From contig JAHLJT010008756.1 of NCBI GenBank assembly GCA_031308135.1, forward strand, positions 136,263,775-136,327,774: a DNA stretch of 64,000 nt, written 5' to 3'. Under the pieces are notes generated by a model. It worked only from the letters and a program-made list of their open reading frames with translations. It made no database searches and was not told the DNA's origin. The position numbers were made by a program, and so were the translations under genes. Positions 22,262 to 34,470 of the stretch are shown in pieces; position 1 is the stretch's first letter, and the number at the start of each line of letters is the position of its first letter. Source of the DNA: Acheta domesticus. Lineage: Eukaryota > Arthropoda > Insecta > Orthoptera > Gryllidae.

Positions 22262-22405
22262 GGACAGCCGGCTTTACTTCCCCTCCGAAGAAAAGCGTAC
22301 GAAGGATTTTGTCGCCCCTAAACATCCATGTCTTCCATCGGGTTTGAATCGGCGAACTCGGGTATAACAGTCCTATATGCTAACCGTTACACCATCGCCG
22401 CCACT
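22262..22405 (-). mobile_element. SINE-B, antisense copy
   Basis: On the minus strand, A box 'tggtgtaacggttagcat' and B-box region 'gttcgccgattcaaaccc' are followed by 'aaaatccttcgtacgc' and 'ggggaagtaaagccggctgt'. This is the same order as 20690-20850. It is tRNA-like but has extra tail sequence and poor cloverleaf closure, so it is a SINE and not a tRNA gene. Confidence 0.75.
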
Positions 22406-22589
22406 TAACCCAAAAGTTAGAATGGATAAAAACCTTGGGGAAATCAGTTATGCGTCATAAGATTCAATGGTAAAAAATATTTATTTGGAGCCCATTGCTT
22501 TGAAGCGAGTATTATTTTGACCTGTTAGGTTGGCGGAACTGGATGGAGCGGAGCGAAGGCCGGAGCCCAGCAAGAGGATCAGGCGGAGG

Positions 22590-23010
22590 ATCAGGAGGAA
22601 GAGGTGGAGGCGTGGCGGGGCAGTGCGGGGAAGGGCGTTGGCAGGGCGGGGAGGGGGCGGGCTGAGTGGTGGCGGGGCGAAGCAGAGTTGGCGTGTACGA
22701 GGAGGGTGAAGAGCGGGGGGAGGGCGGAGCGGGGGCAGGGCGGGTGAAATGTGTGGGGCGGGGCGAGGGAGGAGAGGCAGCAGAAAGGGGCGGGGCGGAG
22801 CGCGGGGGCGGGGCGGGTAAGGGTGGAATGCGGGGCGGGGCGGGGCGAGGGAGGAGAGGGAGCAGAAAGGGGTGGGGCAGAGGGCGGGGGCGGAGCGCGG
22901 GGGCGGGGCGGGTGGAGGTGGAATGTGGGGCGGGCGAGGGAGGAGCGGGAGCAGAAGGGGGTGTGGCAGTGGTGGAGCGGGGGCGCGGAGGCGGGACGGA
23001 GCGCGGCGGG
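22590..23010. repeat. G-rich tandem block, about 85-bp period
   Basis: Units starting 'gcgagggaggag' at 22763, 22845 and 22934 include 'agcagaaaggggcggggc' and 'gcgcgggggcgg'. Open frames on both strands follow from the composition. Many runs of three or more G occur, so G-quadruplex formation is plausible. Confidence 0.8.
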
Positions 23011-26000
23011 GGCGGAGTCTATACACTCTCTGGCGCCGCCTGGGAGAGGACCGGGGTATCCGCTGCCGTTGCCCGCGCGCCCTCTCCGCGTCCGCAGTAC
23101 TAATGAGCGCGCGTCCTTTGTTCGCATTGAGCCCCCGAGCGACAGCCGCTCGCGGGTCTGCAGGCGGATTCGCTTTTGACATCCGCTTCTGCGGAACACA
23201 GCGAATAATATGACGCCGCGCGATGACGACGGAGACAAACTTCGTCTGCTTTTTGTCCGCTTATTAACCCTGAGCAGTCGCACCATACTTTGAGACAGGG
23301 CAGACTTTTGTGGTAGCGGACTGAATCGGTACGTAGAGTAGAGCCGGTAAGGACAAAGTATTTTAGGCAACTGAGCCTAGATGGAAAAGCAACATACATA
23401 GAAAAGATACAACAATGGTAAAAATACATTGATCAAAAGTTTATAAATAGAGATCCATTTTGGTAAGTAAATGTAAAATATGTTTGAGGGTTTTCGTTGC
23501 AGGATTTTAAAATTTTTTAACAAATAAAGCAATATTTACAAAATTAGACTTAAAATGTACATCACATTAACAATTCATTCATATTTTATTACATTATCTT
23601 CCTGCTCTAAACATTCTGAGCAAACAACTTAATGCCAGTAGTCACTCCAGATTGTGTCAGAGCAATCACCAGTTACATTAAAATTGCTCTGATGAAGCCG
23701 AAGCGAAATTGGATTTAAGAAACTGCAATCATGTTTTCTTAAGATCAAAGATATTAAAAAGAAAGGCAAAATAGGTCCGTGATGATTTAAAAGTACGTGC
23801 TCGACAACCGTAGGGATCTTTGAAAATTTTATTTCAGATTGCATTTTGTCATTGGTTGTCCTCAGCAAGTAGCGTTTTCAACTGATCGAGTATTATTTTC
23901 ATTCTCGAGATCTAGTACCCTCTTTCTTTCTTTCTTTCTTTCGTTAATCAGTACCATTCATGTTTCGAGTTACTTTTTCCTAATTTTCCGCATCATGAAC
24001 ATTTCATCAGTCAAGTCGTTAGGCGGAAACAATATATATAAAACAATTATATTCTCTAACACACATTTTATTTCTTTATACTTTTTAAACGGAGAGAATT
24101 GTAAACTTGAATAAGTAAAATTTATAGGAAATAGAGAGAGAACAAATCAGTAAATAGAAGCTCTCTCACATAAACTTGAATGGAAATGATTATTATTCAA
24201 TACATTAACGAAATTTAAAAATAGCACACCCTTTCTTCTTTAGATGTATTAATTAGTTCCTAAAGAGGATTGAATATTGATCTGTTCGCTCTGAATGAAT
24301 ACTCGCTGATTCTAATCATTGAATAAATCAGAATCACCGTATACCATCCCATTATTAGGTTTCATTTCACTGAAACACGGTGCATCCATGCCGTTAATAT
24401 TAATCCGTTGACCAATAGAGGCAGAAATTGGGCAGAGAGATATCTTGTGAAGTGCATGCGGCTTCGATACCACTCGCAGAATTAAGCCCGCTCACTCCAA
24501 CACCCGATCCCACCGCACTCTCTTCCATTCACTACACCTGCACTTCATATTCCACATCCGCGCGATACGACTGATCAACCACCGCAAGTCCAAAAGTCCG
24601 CCGTTGGTGGAACAGCACCGTCCCCTCTCCGCACCCATCCCCTTCTGCCGGGCTTCCCCCACCCCCACCCCAGTCTTTCAGAGCAGATCTGTCCGTTTCC
24701 AATGTACTTCCCCATGCTTTTTCACTTCTTTACGGCATTGAATTGCTCATTTTCTCATGTATTTCTGCATGTGGAGTTTTAAGTACACATTTCAATGGCT
24801 ATAATTAGGGATGTTTTTCGATGACCTAAAGCATCTATAAAAATGTTCAATAAAATGTTTTTAAAATGTTTTAAAATGCGCTAAAATCAAAGAAAAATTA
24901 TGTAAAATATTTTATCAAAATCAGTTCCGATGAACAACTCAAGCCGTTGGATACGTTACTGATGCAATCGTAATTCTTTATCAGCTTCTTCTTCTTGTAT
25001 TCTATTCTATGAACTCAGATTTCAAAAGTTTGGTTTGGAATGTTCTTTACCAGAAATGTGACATTACAACCAGCAATGGCTGACATTACAACTTCTGAAT
25101 AAAGAAATCGAAGAGGCTACTAGGTATAGGTACTCAGGAATGCTGTGGAGAACATTTATTGCATCTCGTAAACATTACTTGAAGAGAGTACCATTAAAAT
25201 TATATTCAAATCGATACAATCAGCAAGAAATGCAATAAAAATGACGAGAAAAGGTAAAAAATTCCTATTAGTCGAAGTCGACGAAAAATTCAAAAGATTA
25301 CGTATAAAAACGGGTAATTTTCTTTTCTCAAAACGTAAAATAGATTTCTATATTAATCGGCATTTTTCTAAAGTGAAACGAAAAAATAATTCATTTCCCT
25401 AGCTACAATACTCAGTTTGATAACACAAAAGAACGCAATGTACACATTCAGAACGAACGAAAAAATGCTGGGGTTCATAGCAATGAATTACAATAATTGC
25501 GGGAATATTCCATAATTTCTTGTTGATAAACAATTGGCATTGACTGAAGTTTGAATTAATTCTTTATTAATGGCCACTCAAAGTCATTTGAAGGAGTGAA
25601 ACTGACAAGGACATACTTTCTCCTGAGGCAAATTCACTCTACATGACGAGTGGGGTTGGTGGTCGCTTCTGCAAACGAAGGACATCTGTCACGCGCGAAT
25701 CTACCTAGGACTCATAAATCGATCCGATCGTGAATTTTATTGACGTAAGTCAGTGACTTCTGTAAAAGAATAAAACTGGTGAACACGACTTTTCGTTCCA
25801 ATCGCTAATTTCTGTAAAGGAACCGAACCTTTTTTTAACTCAGTAGTGTTGTTCCTCCGAACTCGAAAATGATCTACCCGCATCTCTCGTAATTATTGTA
25901 TGCAGCCAAATTCGAGAATCGCTAGTTAAATTCGTATAACAAGAGCAACTCTATTTCCTTTAATTATATTCCTTTTTAAAGTATTGTACCTCAACGTATT

Positions 26001-26249
26001 ACACATTACAATATAAATTAAAATGTGTATGGGGCATTTTAACATCTACTTGTCATTTCGTGAAAGGAGTTTTTGTATTCCTGCCTCATACCCTGTGATG
26101 TCAGTTCGTGAAAGTAAGAAGTTTAGCGTTTTTGAGGTCCTCGTCACTGTGGAATCTTTTGCCTCCCCCAAAGTCTTTGAAAAGCGATAATAGTCTTTGA
26201 AAAGTGATAATAGGACTTAGCTAAATTTGTAATGTAGGTTGAGTGATCG

Positions 26250-26595
26250 AAATGGTCTGTTGCTGACTGATTTTATGCCTCGAGGATACACCGTCAATGC
26301 TGGTTCCTGTAGTGAAATTCTGAATAAATTGCAAAGCATTACAGATTCGACAAAGAGGACAGTTATTATATTGCACTTTGTTCCTCAAGAACGTCGGCCA
26401 TCACATTGCAGGAAAACACGACTTCTTGAAAAAATTGACTGGAACATTTTCGACCATCCACCCACCAGATCAGATTTGGCCGGGTTCGATTATCACCTTT
26501 TTACACTTTTGAAAGACTTTTTGGGAAGCAAAAGATTTCACAGTGACGAAAACCTCCAAAAAATTTTAAAAAACTGTCATTACTGTCTTCCATGA
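26250..26595 (+). pseudogene. mariner transposase C-terminal remnant
   Basis: The frame contains 'LLEKIDWNIFDHPPTRSDLA' followed by G-F-D-Y-H-L-F and L-G-S-K-R-F. This is the mariner signature around the third catalytic Asp (HPPYSPDLxPxDYHLF...L.GKRF). Upstream, 'GLLLTDFMPRGYTVNA' matches the central catalytic-domain pattern. The expected H-D-N-A-R-P-H block is garbled as 'HFVPQERRPSH', so the second catalytic Asp is lost. Inactive relic. Confidence 0.85.
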
Positions 26596-26864
26596 ATTAG
26601 CAACAGAGGAGTCACAAAAATATTGTCCAGACGTACCCATTATTTATGTTTTAATTCGACAAAACATACGACTTTCCGGTCCGCCCTTGTACATGAAGCA
26701 TACTTTGAAAAAATTGAAAATGAGTGTGCAAAAAATAAGTGCAACAACTTAATCTGCGCAACGGGATACACATTTGTTTCACAAGAGTAACTGTTTCCTT
26801 AAAATATATTCACCGTTTTAAATACGAGTATTGTATTATATCGTACTGCAGATGTAGCAGACTA

Positions 26865-27131
26865 ATTACACAGGCACACAAAAACACAGATGTCAGACCC
26901 AAAAACTTGACACGTGTTTCTCTATGTATTTCGAGGAGCTGAAATCGAAACGGAAGCGAGAATTGCGCCAGTTTTCGCAAAAAAACAACGTGACAAATTA
27001 CAATCTACAATTTCACGGTAGTTTTTCGAGAAAAAAATCTAGAGGATGATGTCGTAATTTTGGTTATAGATTCGGATTCAGCGCGTCAAAATACATAGAG
27101 AAACATGTCACGTTCTTGGGCCTGCCAACTT

Positions 27132-27135
<4 letters not shown>
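26865..27135. mobile_element. Foldback element with inverted ends
   Basis: 'cccaaaaacttgacacgtg' plus 'tttctctatgtatttcg' at about 26898-26935 is mirrored by 'caaaatacatagagaaaca' plus 'tgtcacgttcttggg' at 27088-27120. The interior is non-coding. A GT/GC microsatellite abuts the right end. Confidence 0.65.
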
Positions 27136-27165
<30 letters not shown>

Positions 27166-27170
27166 CGCGC
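27130..27170. repeat. (GT)n(GC)n microsatellite
   Basis: About 14 GT units are followed by about 7 GC units, at the border of the foldback element. Confidence 0.9.
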
Positions 27171-27419
27171 CTGGTATGAATATACTACAGGATTTTTGTT
27201 GGCATCTCTGAATTCATGAAGCATTCTTTTAAACATTTCTGATAAATATTTGCAAAACAATTCATGGAAAGTGTACAAAAAAATATACAACGTGAGCCCA
27301 CCTGCGAGCATACTTTAAATATTTCTGAAAAAAATGCAAAATCTACGTAGATCATGTGCAGAATATATGTTACAAAATAAAATCTGCAACGCGAGGCCAC
27401 CTTAGCTCTGAAGAGCGAT

Positions 27420-27845
27420 GTGTGTTGATTGGGTTTGATTGACTCGTGTTTCCGGGCGCGTTAACTACTCAGGTCATTAGTCCCGTACGTGTAGTGCGTG
27501 TTTTTTTTTCTCGGGAGGTGGTAATGATCTTTTCCCCCGCTGAATGGCGAGATCTGGCGTCGACCTACCGTCCACTAGCGGGGTTTTCCCCTCAACCAGG
27601 TATCTCCCACCAGCGAGGCACCGCCCCAGCCGGGATAAGCTGTTAGCTCCCGACCGGTCTCCTGGCATGTGTTGTAGTGTAGTGCATGTTAGTCTGTGTG
27701 TGTGTGTGTGTAAGTGGAGAGGATGGGATAAGGAAGAGGAAGGAAAGGTTCCGTGGCCCGTTTGTTAGGGTACTGCTCCGGAATTCGCCTGGTGTTGATC
27801 AGAGAAACCACGGAAAACTACCGATCAGAGCAGCCCACAGAGGGT
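27420..27845 (-). mobile_element. SINE-A copy, nearly complete body and tail
   Basis: Minus orientation. It runs from the tail-side 'ttgattgggtttgattgact' through 'cgagatctggcgtcgacc', 'tctcccaccagcgaggcacc', a GT tract and 'gcctggtgttgatcaga' to 'gatcagagcagcc'. The head is truncated. The CAAT-type tail (here as its complement) marks the 3' end of the SINE. Confidence 0.85.
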
Positions 27846-29514
27846 TAAATGGCCAATCTAGGCGGAACTAGACCCCCCTCCCTAACATTTGAAAATCGAC
27901 ATTTTGTGTTAGTGAATTTGATCATCGATGTTAGTAGAATGATATTTGAGAGTTGGTTTATTTTTTCGGCTCACGTTTGCTACGCTGGGGAAGTGGATTA
28001 CTTATCATATCTTGAAGGAAGCGCTGCGTGAGGCAGTCGCACTGCAGCCACTCGAAGAATCAAACGCGCTCAGATCTCAATGAAAGGCGAATGCGAAACT
28101 CTGCTATATGGAATATGTTCAGTGAAGTATGTACTTTTCAACAGTAGTTATATAATTTCAATTCTTTGCTTCTCTCTTTGTAAAATAAGCTGCAAAGTAG
28201 GCGTTGCGCGAGACCTAAATTTTACATTTTCTCGCCTTTCAAGTAGATTTTCAACAATGTAAATTAACTTGCATTACAGTAAAACATATGTCACTAAATA
28301 GCTTCGTGTCTTTACTTTATGATGCACTAAGTTTCACGTCCAGATACGTCCAGATGAGGATATTATGTTTTATTTCAGACGATGGCGCGCATCCAGTAGT
28401 CACCTACCGTAATCTGTTTCCCGTTTCGCGCGAGAGAGGGGACATGAAAGCAGAGCTAATATCTTTTGTAAAGAATAAATTAGGTTTTCAAGAGTGCGAA
28501 AAAACAATGGAGAAATGCCTTAAAGATGCTGTAAGAGTATTTTATAACATTTTTTAAGTAGGTGGAGAAAATGCGACCACGTCGAGCATCATTTCATTAA
28601 AAAGTATTCTGGGTGGCTAGATGCTGTAATTCAGTTTCCGGAAGTGGTATACAGGGCAATAACACACAATAACATAATGATTGAAGCTACGCAATCTACT
28701 AGTTCAGGTGCAAGCCGGCCGAGGTAAAGTTTTAATGAGTGTACTGGGGAGGGTAAAGAAACCGCATCGAAACATTACTTACGTCGCACTCGAAGGAAGA
28801 AATTGTGTACGCAGCGAGTCAGTCACTGCATACATCGGGTAAAAGAGATGCGACCAACTTGTTGCAGGAGATGACTACAACTCGTCGCATTATCAGAGGA
28901 CTGACTCTTATCAATTGTTGGGTTCTTGTTGGCCAATTGTAATGTTGTAATGTCAAATTGTCAGTGGAAATGGTGTGAATCAACCAAATCAATGAACGAT
29001 ATAAGAACATTTAATTTAAGTAGCAATGAAATTGTTTAAGGGGTCAACATGGGTAGTGTGTAAAAGGCAAGTATAGGCAAACAGTGGGTTAGAAAAGGGT
29101 TAATTTGCAATAAAACTTTATGATTGGTGTCTTTTATGTGAAACATAAACGTCATAAACTGAAGAAGAAGGAGAAGAAAAACAAAAAACATTTCTTATTA
29201 ATTGTGAAAAATTAAATAAATCTTTAGAAATTGTGCAATATAAAATAAAAGATTAATAAATTCATTTATATTTTGATTAGTTACTGAGAATAAAATATAT
29301 TTCCGTTCGGAGAAGTCACAATATTTTTTAAAATTTTTTCGAACACAATTCATTAATAATAATAATTTGTATTCATTAGTAATTATAATCATTAATGAGT
29401 AAAACTGAAGTATATTTAATGTGTATTAATTTCACAACCTTAACAACCGTTTACATTCCCTAGAATCACTTAAAACACAAGATTTAAGGCTAGTTCCGTC
29501 TAGAATCGCCATTT

Positions 29515-29670
29515 AGCCACTGTGCAGCCGGTCGCTAGAATTCTCCTCGAGACAGCGACTGAATCCGACCTAGCTGACAAGCTAGTGTCGAAAATCCTTC
29601 CTAGGAGCTCCCGGTCAGAGGGACTGCAGTGCCATCAGGTTGATGCACTGAGCCATCTCTCCCGGCGTGT
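29515..29670 (-). mobile_element. SINE-A head fragment adjacent to CFAP91 exon C
   Basis: In minus orientation it begins with the head 'agagatggctcagtgcatc' near 29664 and reads to 'gctagaattctcctcg' and the body start. The B box is deleted. The head end is about 40 bases from the exon C acceptor at 29708. Confidence 0.78.
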
Positions 29671-29675
29671 GCTGA

Positions 29676-30474
<799 letters not shown>

Positions 30475-30475
<1 letters not shown>

Positions 30476-30545
30476 CAGAGGCCGGGCGCCGCCAGGCCGA
30501 GGAGCGGCCACGGCGTAAGCACGACGAATGTTCCGGCAGGTGCGC
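30475..30545 (+). pseudogene. Partial duplicate of CFAP91 exon C 3' end
   Basis: 'gaggccgggcgccgccaggc' through 'atgttccggcaggtgcgccc' matches exon C positions of about 29867-29937, including the donor site, with several substitutions and a lost base that breaks the frame. It is a non-functional exon fragment carried with the array. Confidence 0.85.
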
Positions 30546-31241
30546 CCCACCACGCCCTGCTCCTTCCGCCACACCCACAGACTTCATAAAACTCACAGAT
30601 CCCTTAGCCACACCGCCACACTAACAGGTGCCTCTTCCCGCCACAGTCACTGGGCACCAAGCGCTAGGTCGGGGATCCGCGGATGTGTTCCGGCAGCTGC
30701 GCCCTGCCCACGCCCCCGCCACACTCGGTCACATACCACACCCTTCACCACACTCTCAGACATCACGCTCCGCCACACTAACAAACTCCTCTCTCACACT
30801 ACATTCCCTCCCCCACACTCGCAGCCACCGCTCCTCGCCACTCTCGTAGACCCCTCTCTCACACCCCGCTCTCGCCACCACACTCCTAGGTCTCATTTTT
30901 CGTCACATTGACAAATCCTCTCTCATTCACAAAGTCCTCTCGCCACAGTCTCAGACCCCGCTCCCAGCCAACACTAACAAATCCCTCTCCTACATCCCGC
31001 TCCCCTCGCCACACTCACAGACCCTTCTCAAACCTCACTCGCAATTCCAACCCCCAGCCCCCAACATAAAGACCTTAGCCCCAGATGTCCCACTTCCAGA
31101 CCCCTCCCTCAGACCGTACCGCCGCCACACTCACAGATCCTTTCCTATTGCCACACCTCGCCCCTGACCTGTTCTGCGATTCTCAACCGATGTCTTTCTC
31201 TAATGTTTTTGGTGCGTGTGAGGGGGACTGTGTGCGTGCAG

Positions 31242-31390
31242 GTGGTGAAGGTGCACCAGGAGGCGGTGGACGTGTTCCTGGAGGACGTGATCCTGCAGAC
31301 CCTGCAGCGCACGTCGGACGCGGAGGCGCGGCGCTACGTGCGCTTCGTGGTGCGGCGCATTGACGAGGCGGCCGAGCAGGCGCACCGCAG
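31242..31390 (+). CDS. CFAP91: CFAP91 exon D
   Basis: 149 bases, phase 0 to phase 2. Acceptor 'ctgtgtgcgtgcag' ends 31241; donor CAG|gtacct is at 31390/31391. It encodes VVKVHQEAVDVFLEDVILQT, then LQRTSDAEARRYVRFVVRRI and DEAAEQAHR. The 'VKVHQ..VD..LED.IL' segment is a conserved CFAP91 block. The last partial codon (AG) is completed by C of exon E. Confidence 0.92.
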
Positions 31391-31394
31391 GTAC

Positions 31395-31805
31395 CTACGC
31401 CTTCATTGCTCCGGAACCTATGCATTCATTGCTCCAGTACCTCTGCCTTTATTGTTCCAATACATATGACTTCATTGCTCCAATACCTATGCATTCAGTG
31501 CTCCAGTACTATGCATTCACTGCTTCAGTACCTATGCCTTCATTGCTCCAATACCTACGCCTTCATTGCTCCGGTACTTGTGCACTCATTGCTTCAATAC
31601 CTATCCCTTTATTGCTCCAATACCTATGCCTTTATTGCTCCAATACCTATGCCTTTGTTGCTCCAATACCTATGCCTTTATTGCTCCAATACCTATGCAT
31701 TCATTGCTCCTGTACCTATGCCTTTATTGCTTCACTACCTCTGCCTTTATTGCTTCAATGCCAATGACTTTATTTCTCCGGCACCTATACCTTTATTGTT
31801 CCGGT
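31395..31805. repeat. 24-bp tandem array next to CFAP91 exon D
   Basis: About 17 copies of 'tattgctccaatacctatgc' plus four bases, beginning within about ten bases of the exon D donor. The period is divisible by three and opens long frames; these are not genes. Confidence 0.93.
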
Positions 31806-32254
31806 ATCAATTCCTTTGGCCGTTGGGTCCCTAGACACGGTGGAAAGAGATGGGTGAGCTACGCGCATCGTACCCGACATAAGTCAATGTGCTTAAGGCA
31901 CCCGTTTACGTCACAGTAGTAGCAAGAATTTTAAACGTCAAAATTATCACTTTGTTGCAAGTCACTGAAATAAAAAATATTTAGTCTTTCATTTCAAATA
32001 TACCTTCATCGTGTTATTTTTGCTTCTTCACCGATGATAATTGTCACTTTATTCCACTTTCAAAATGTTTCTAAACACTTCTCACTCTCCTTGCTAAATG
32101 GCGGCGTCTAGACTGATTTCTCAAACGAAGTGCCCTTGCTGTGGTTCGTGACGCAAGCAGGTGCTGCGCGAGCAAAAATCGGTGCGCCGAAGTAGCTCGC
32201 TCATCTCTTTCCACCAAGCCCCGAAGTGAAGTGTGTGCTACAAGCGATGGTACT

Positions 32255-32625
32255 CTCTGAATCTGAATCAGTGAAATTGTCGCTGATTCAATCAGTGAAA
32301 GCCGAAGTCACTGATCTCTTCAGTCGAAATGGGTACTTTGGCTGACAATCGGCGAATACGCAAACCTTTTCATTAAAAAACCGCCAGCATTTCACTGGTC
32401 GTCAGTGGTAAAAGTGCTGCGCCACCATCGCTCACTGATCGTTCAGTCGTCGTCACATATTTCACTGATTCAAACAATGAAGTTTCACTGATTCAAAAAG
32501 TTTTTGACCCGATTTTCACGGATTTGTTCAGTTCAATTCACTGGTTGTCAGTGGCAGGGTTATAACTGAAACCATTAGTGAATAGTCACTGTCAATCAGT
32601 AGTTTTTCACTGATTCAGACTGAGA
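32255..32625. repeat. Cluster of 'cactgattc' motifs
   Basis: More than ten direct and inverted occurrences of TTCACTGATT/AATCAGTGAA-like words and 'tcagtcg' variants lie within 370 bases, without a fixed period. It looks like a decayed, internally repetitive mobile element, or a dense set of binding-site-like words. Confidence 0.5.
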
Positions 32626-32737
32626 GAGCATTGCGCCGCTGGTACATAGCATGCGGTGCCGGCCTTGCAGCGGTCCCTCACCTGCTGCCTCCCCAAGCGG
32701 AGCACCGCCCACATTGGGACGAGCTCTGAGCTATCCA

Positions 32738-33133
32738 CTGGCTCTGATCGGTAGTTTTCCGCGGTTTCCCGATCAACACCAGGCGAATGCCGGAGCAGTG
32801 CCCTAACAAACGGGTCACGGACCGCGGGCGATCTTTCCTTCCTCTTCCTTGTCCTATCCTCTCCTCTTACACACCCACTTACACTAACATGCACTACACT
32901 ACCACACATGCCGGGAGACCAGTCGGGAGCTTACAGCTTGTCCCGGCTGGGGCGGTGCCCCGCTGGTGGTTGAGATGAAAACCCCGCTAGTCGACGGTAG
33001 GTCGGCGCCAGATCTCGCCATCCGGCGGGGAAAAGATCACCGCCACCTCCGGAGAAAATCACGCAATACACTTACAGACTAATTACCTAATTAGTTGACG
33101 CGCCTGGAAACACTAATCAATCAATCAATCTGT
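32738..33133 (+). mobile_element. SINE-A copy, best-preserved body and tail
   Basis: Sense orientation: 'ctctgatcggtagttttccg', 'gatcaacaccaggcgaatgc', 'gtgccctaacaaacgggtca', a CA-rich segment, 'cttgtcccggctggggcgg', 'gtcgacggtaggtcggcgcc', 'tagttgacgcgcc', ending in the repeated 'caatcaatcaatc' tail. It is preceded by a separate fragment with the same central words (32685-32735). Confidence 0.88.
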
Positions 33134-33169
33134 TCACTGGACTCCCAATACACGAGGCAGTGAAGTGCA

Positions 33170-33182
33170 TGTTATTGTGTGA

Positions 33183-33245
<63 letters not shown>
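33170..33245. repeat. (GT)n microsatellite
   Basis: About 35 GT dinucleotides with one 'gg' interruption. Confidence 0.95.
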
Positions 33246-33248
<3 letters not shown>

Positions 33249-33839
33249 GAGGAAATGGGACAAACTGAACAACTGGTGATACAAAATGTCTTTCTCGTAA
33301 TGCTAATATCCTTATTTCTTTAGTCTGGGCTCTTTTCGTTTTTTGCACGCTTGCAGCTTTTCTCTCGAAAAAACACCGTTTTCCGCCACACGATTACAAT
33401 ACTTTATCTTTTTACAAATTAGGGCTAGAAATAAAAGGGGAAGATTCCTCCCATTTGTGGCGATTCTATCAGGGACGCCCAGAGAAACGGAGTGGCCTGG
33501 GCAGTCGATTCACGGGCGCCCCTCGTTTTGCACAAACGTTTTCCCCATACATACGAATATTTATTATTATAAATATATATTTTAAAGAGAATAATAGTTA
33601 CTACAATTACATATTATTTTTATTCAATTTCTTATTGAAAAAATAAAATTTGTGTATAGTTTTATAATTATTTTTAAAAATGTTCTTTAACAATTCATAA
33701 TAAATTGTGAAAAAAACACAATATTCTCGTTTAGTGCTCGATGTTATATCTTCTTCTGATCTTTCATTTGGGGTTACTTTGAATTAGATTTCAATAGCGA
33801 TGACTTCGAATCTTCATGTCTTTTCTTAGCAGTTACTTC

Positions 33840-34050
33840 GAATGGCATTTATTTCGGGTCCCCAACTAAGTTGGAGCGTGGAGCAGGTTTCCCTATATTA
33901 CGCCCTGAGGAAGGTCGCAGAATGGCGACCGAAACGTCGGCACCTTTGCCATGGACGCGGCGTCACCCGGACAGCCAACTTAATATTGACTCCGGCCGCG
34001 GAAGCCTACGCTCTCACAGGTTTCCCTAGCTGAACCGCTGTGCACTTTTG
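33840..34050 (+). mobile_element. Penelope-like element 3' fragment with hammerhead-like motif
   Basis: 'ccctgaggaaggtcgcagaa' followed by 'tggcgaccgaaacgtcggc' (33903-33941) matches the block 'CTGA.GA-stem-GAAAC(GTC)' often found at the ends of Penelope-like retroelements. Within it, CTGAGGA (33905-33911) and GAAAC (33931-33935) flank perfectly paired GGTCGC/GCGACC arms (33913-33918, 33925-33930), as in a hammerhead ribozyme core. There is one extra A before the stem, and the expected long stem III is not evident, so cleavage activity is doubtful. Confidence 0.5.
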
Positions 34051-34470
34051 GGTTTTGCACCTGTATCAGCCAGGTATTGATCGGAGAACCCATGGTAAAA
34101 ACTCCCGAACACATTCTCCTCCCGTCAGTGGTTGAATTCGATCCGTCTCAATAGCTGGTGGCGAAAATATAAAATATCGTCTGTGTTAGGTCACGGGTAC
34201 ATGAGTAAATTCTGATTTAATACAATCACTATGGAAATATTTTATATGATAATACGTAACGTATGTGGTATAGAAAACATTTTAAATCCTTGGTTTAAGG
34301 TATTCGAAGTAAGTCGGCTGTATGAGAGTATGCCATGATTTACAAAGGTAAACACATTCTTTAACATAATAAGTTGTTTTAAATTGTGAGATGGATTTGA
34401 CAAGCATACTACAATAATGGTATGAATAATATAATAAATGACGGGTTCTTGAAATTTCTGTTGACATAAA

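Noticed and set aside
22330..22402. Possible tRNA gene on the minus strand
   Set aside because: A and B boxes are present but the acceptor stem does not close and the same head plus tail occurs at 20690-20850, so it is a SINE.
22481..23370. Pro/Arg-rich minus frames of 233-259 codons
   Set aside because: Antisense of the G-rich block; no recognisable domain, low-complexity.
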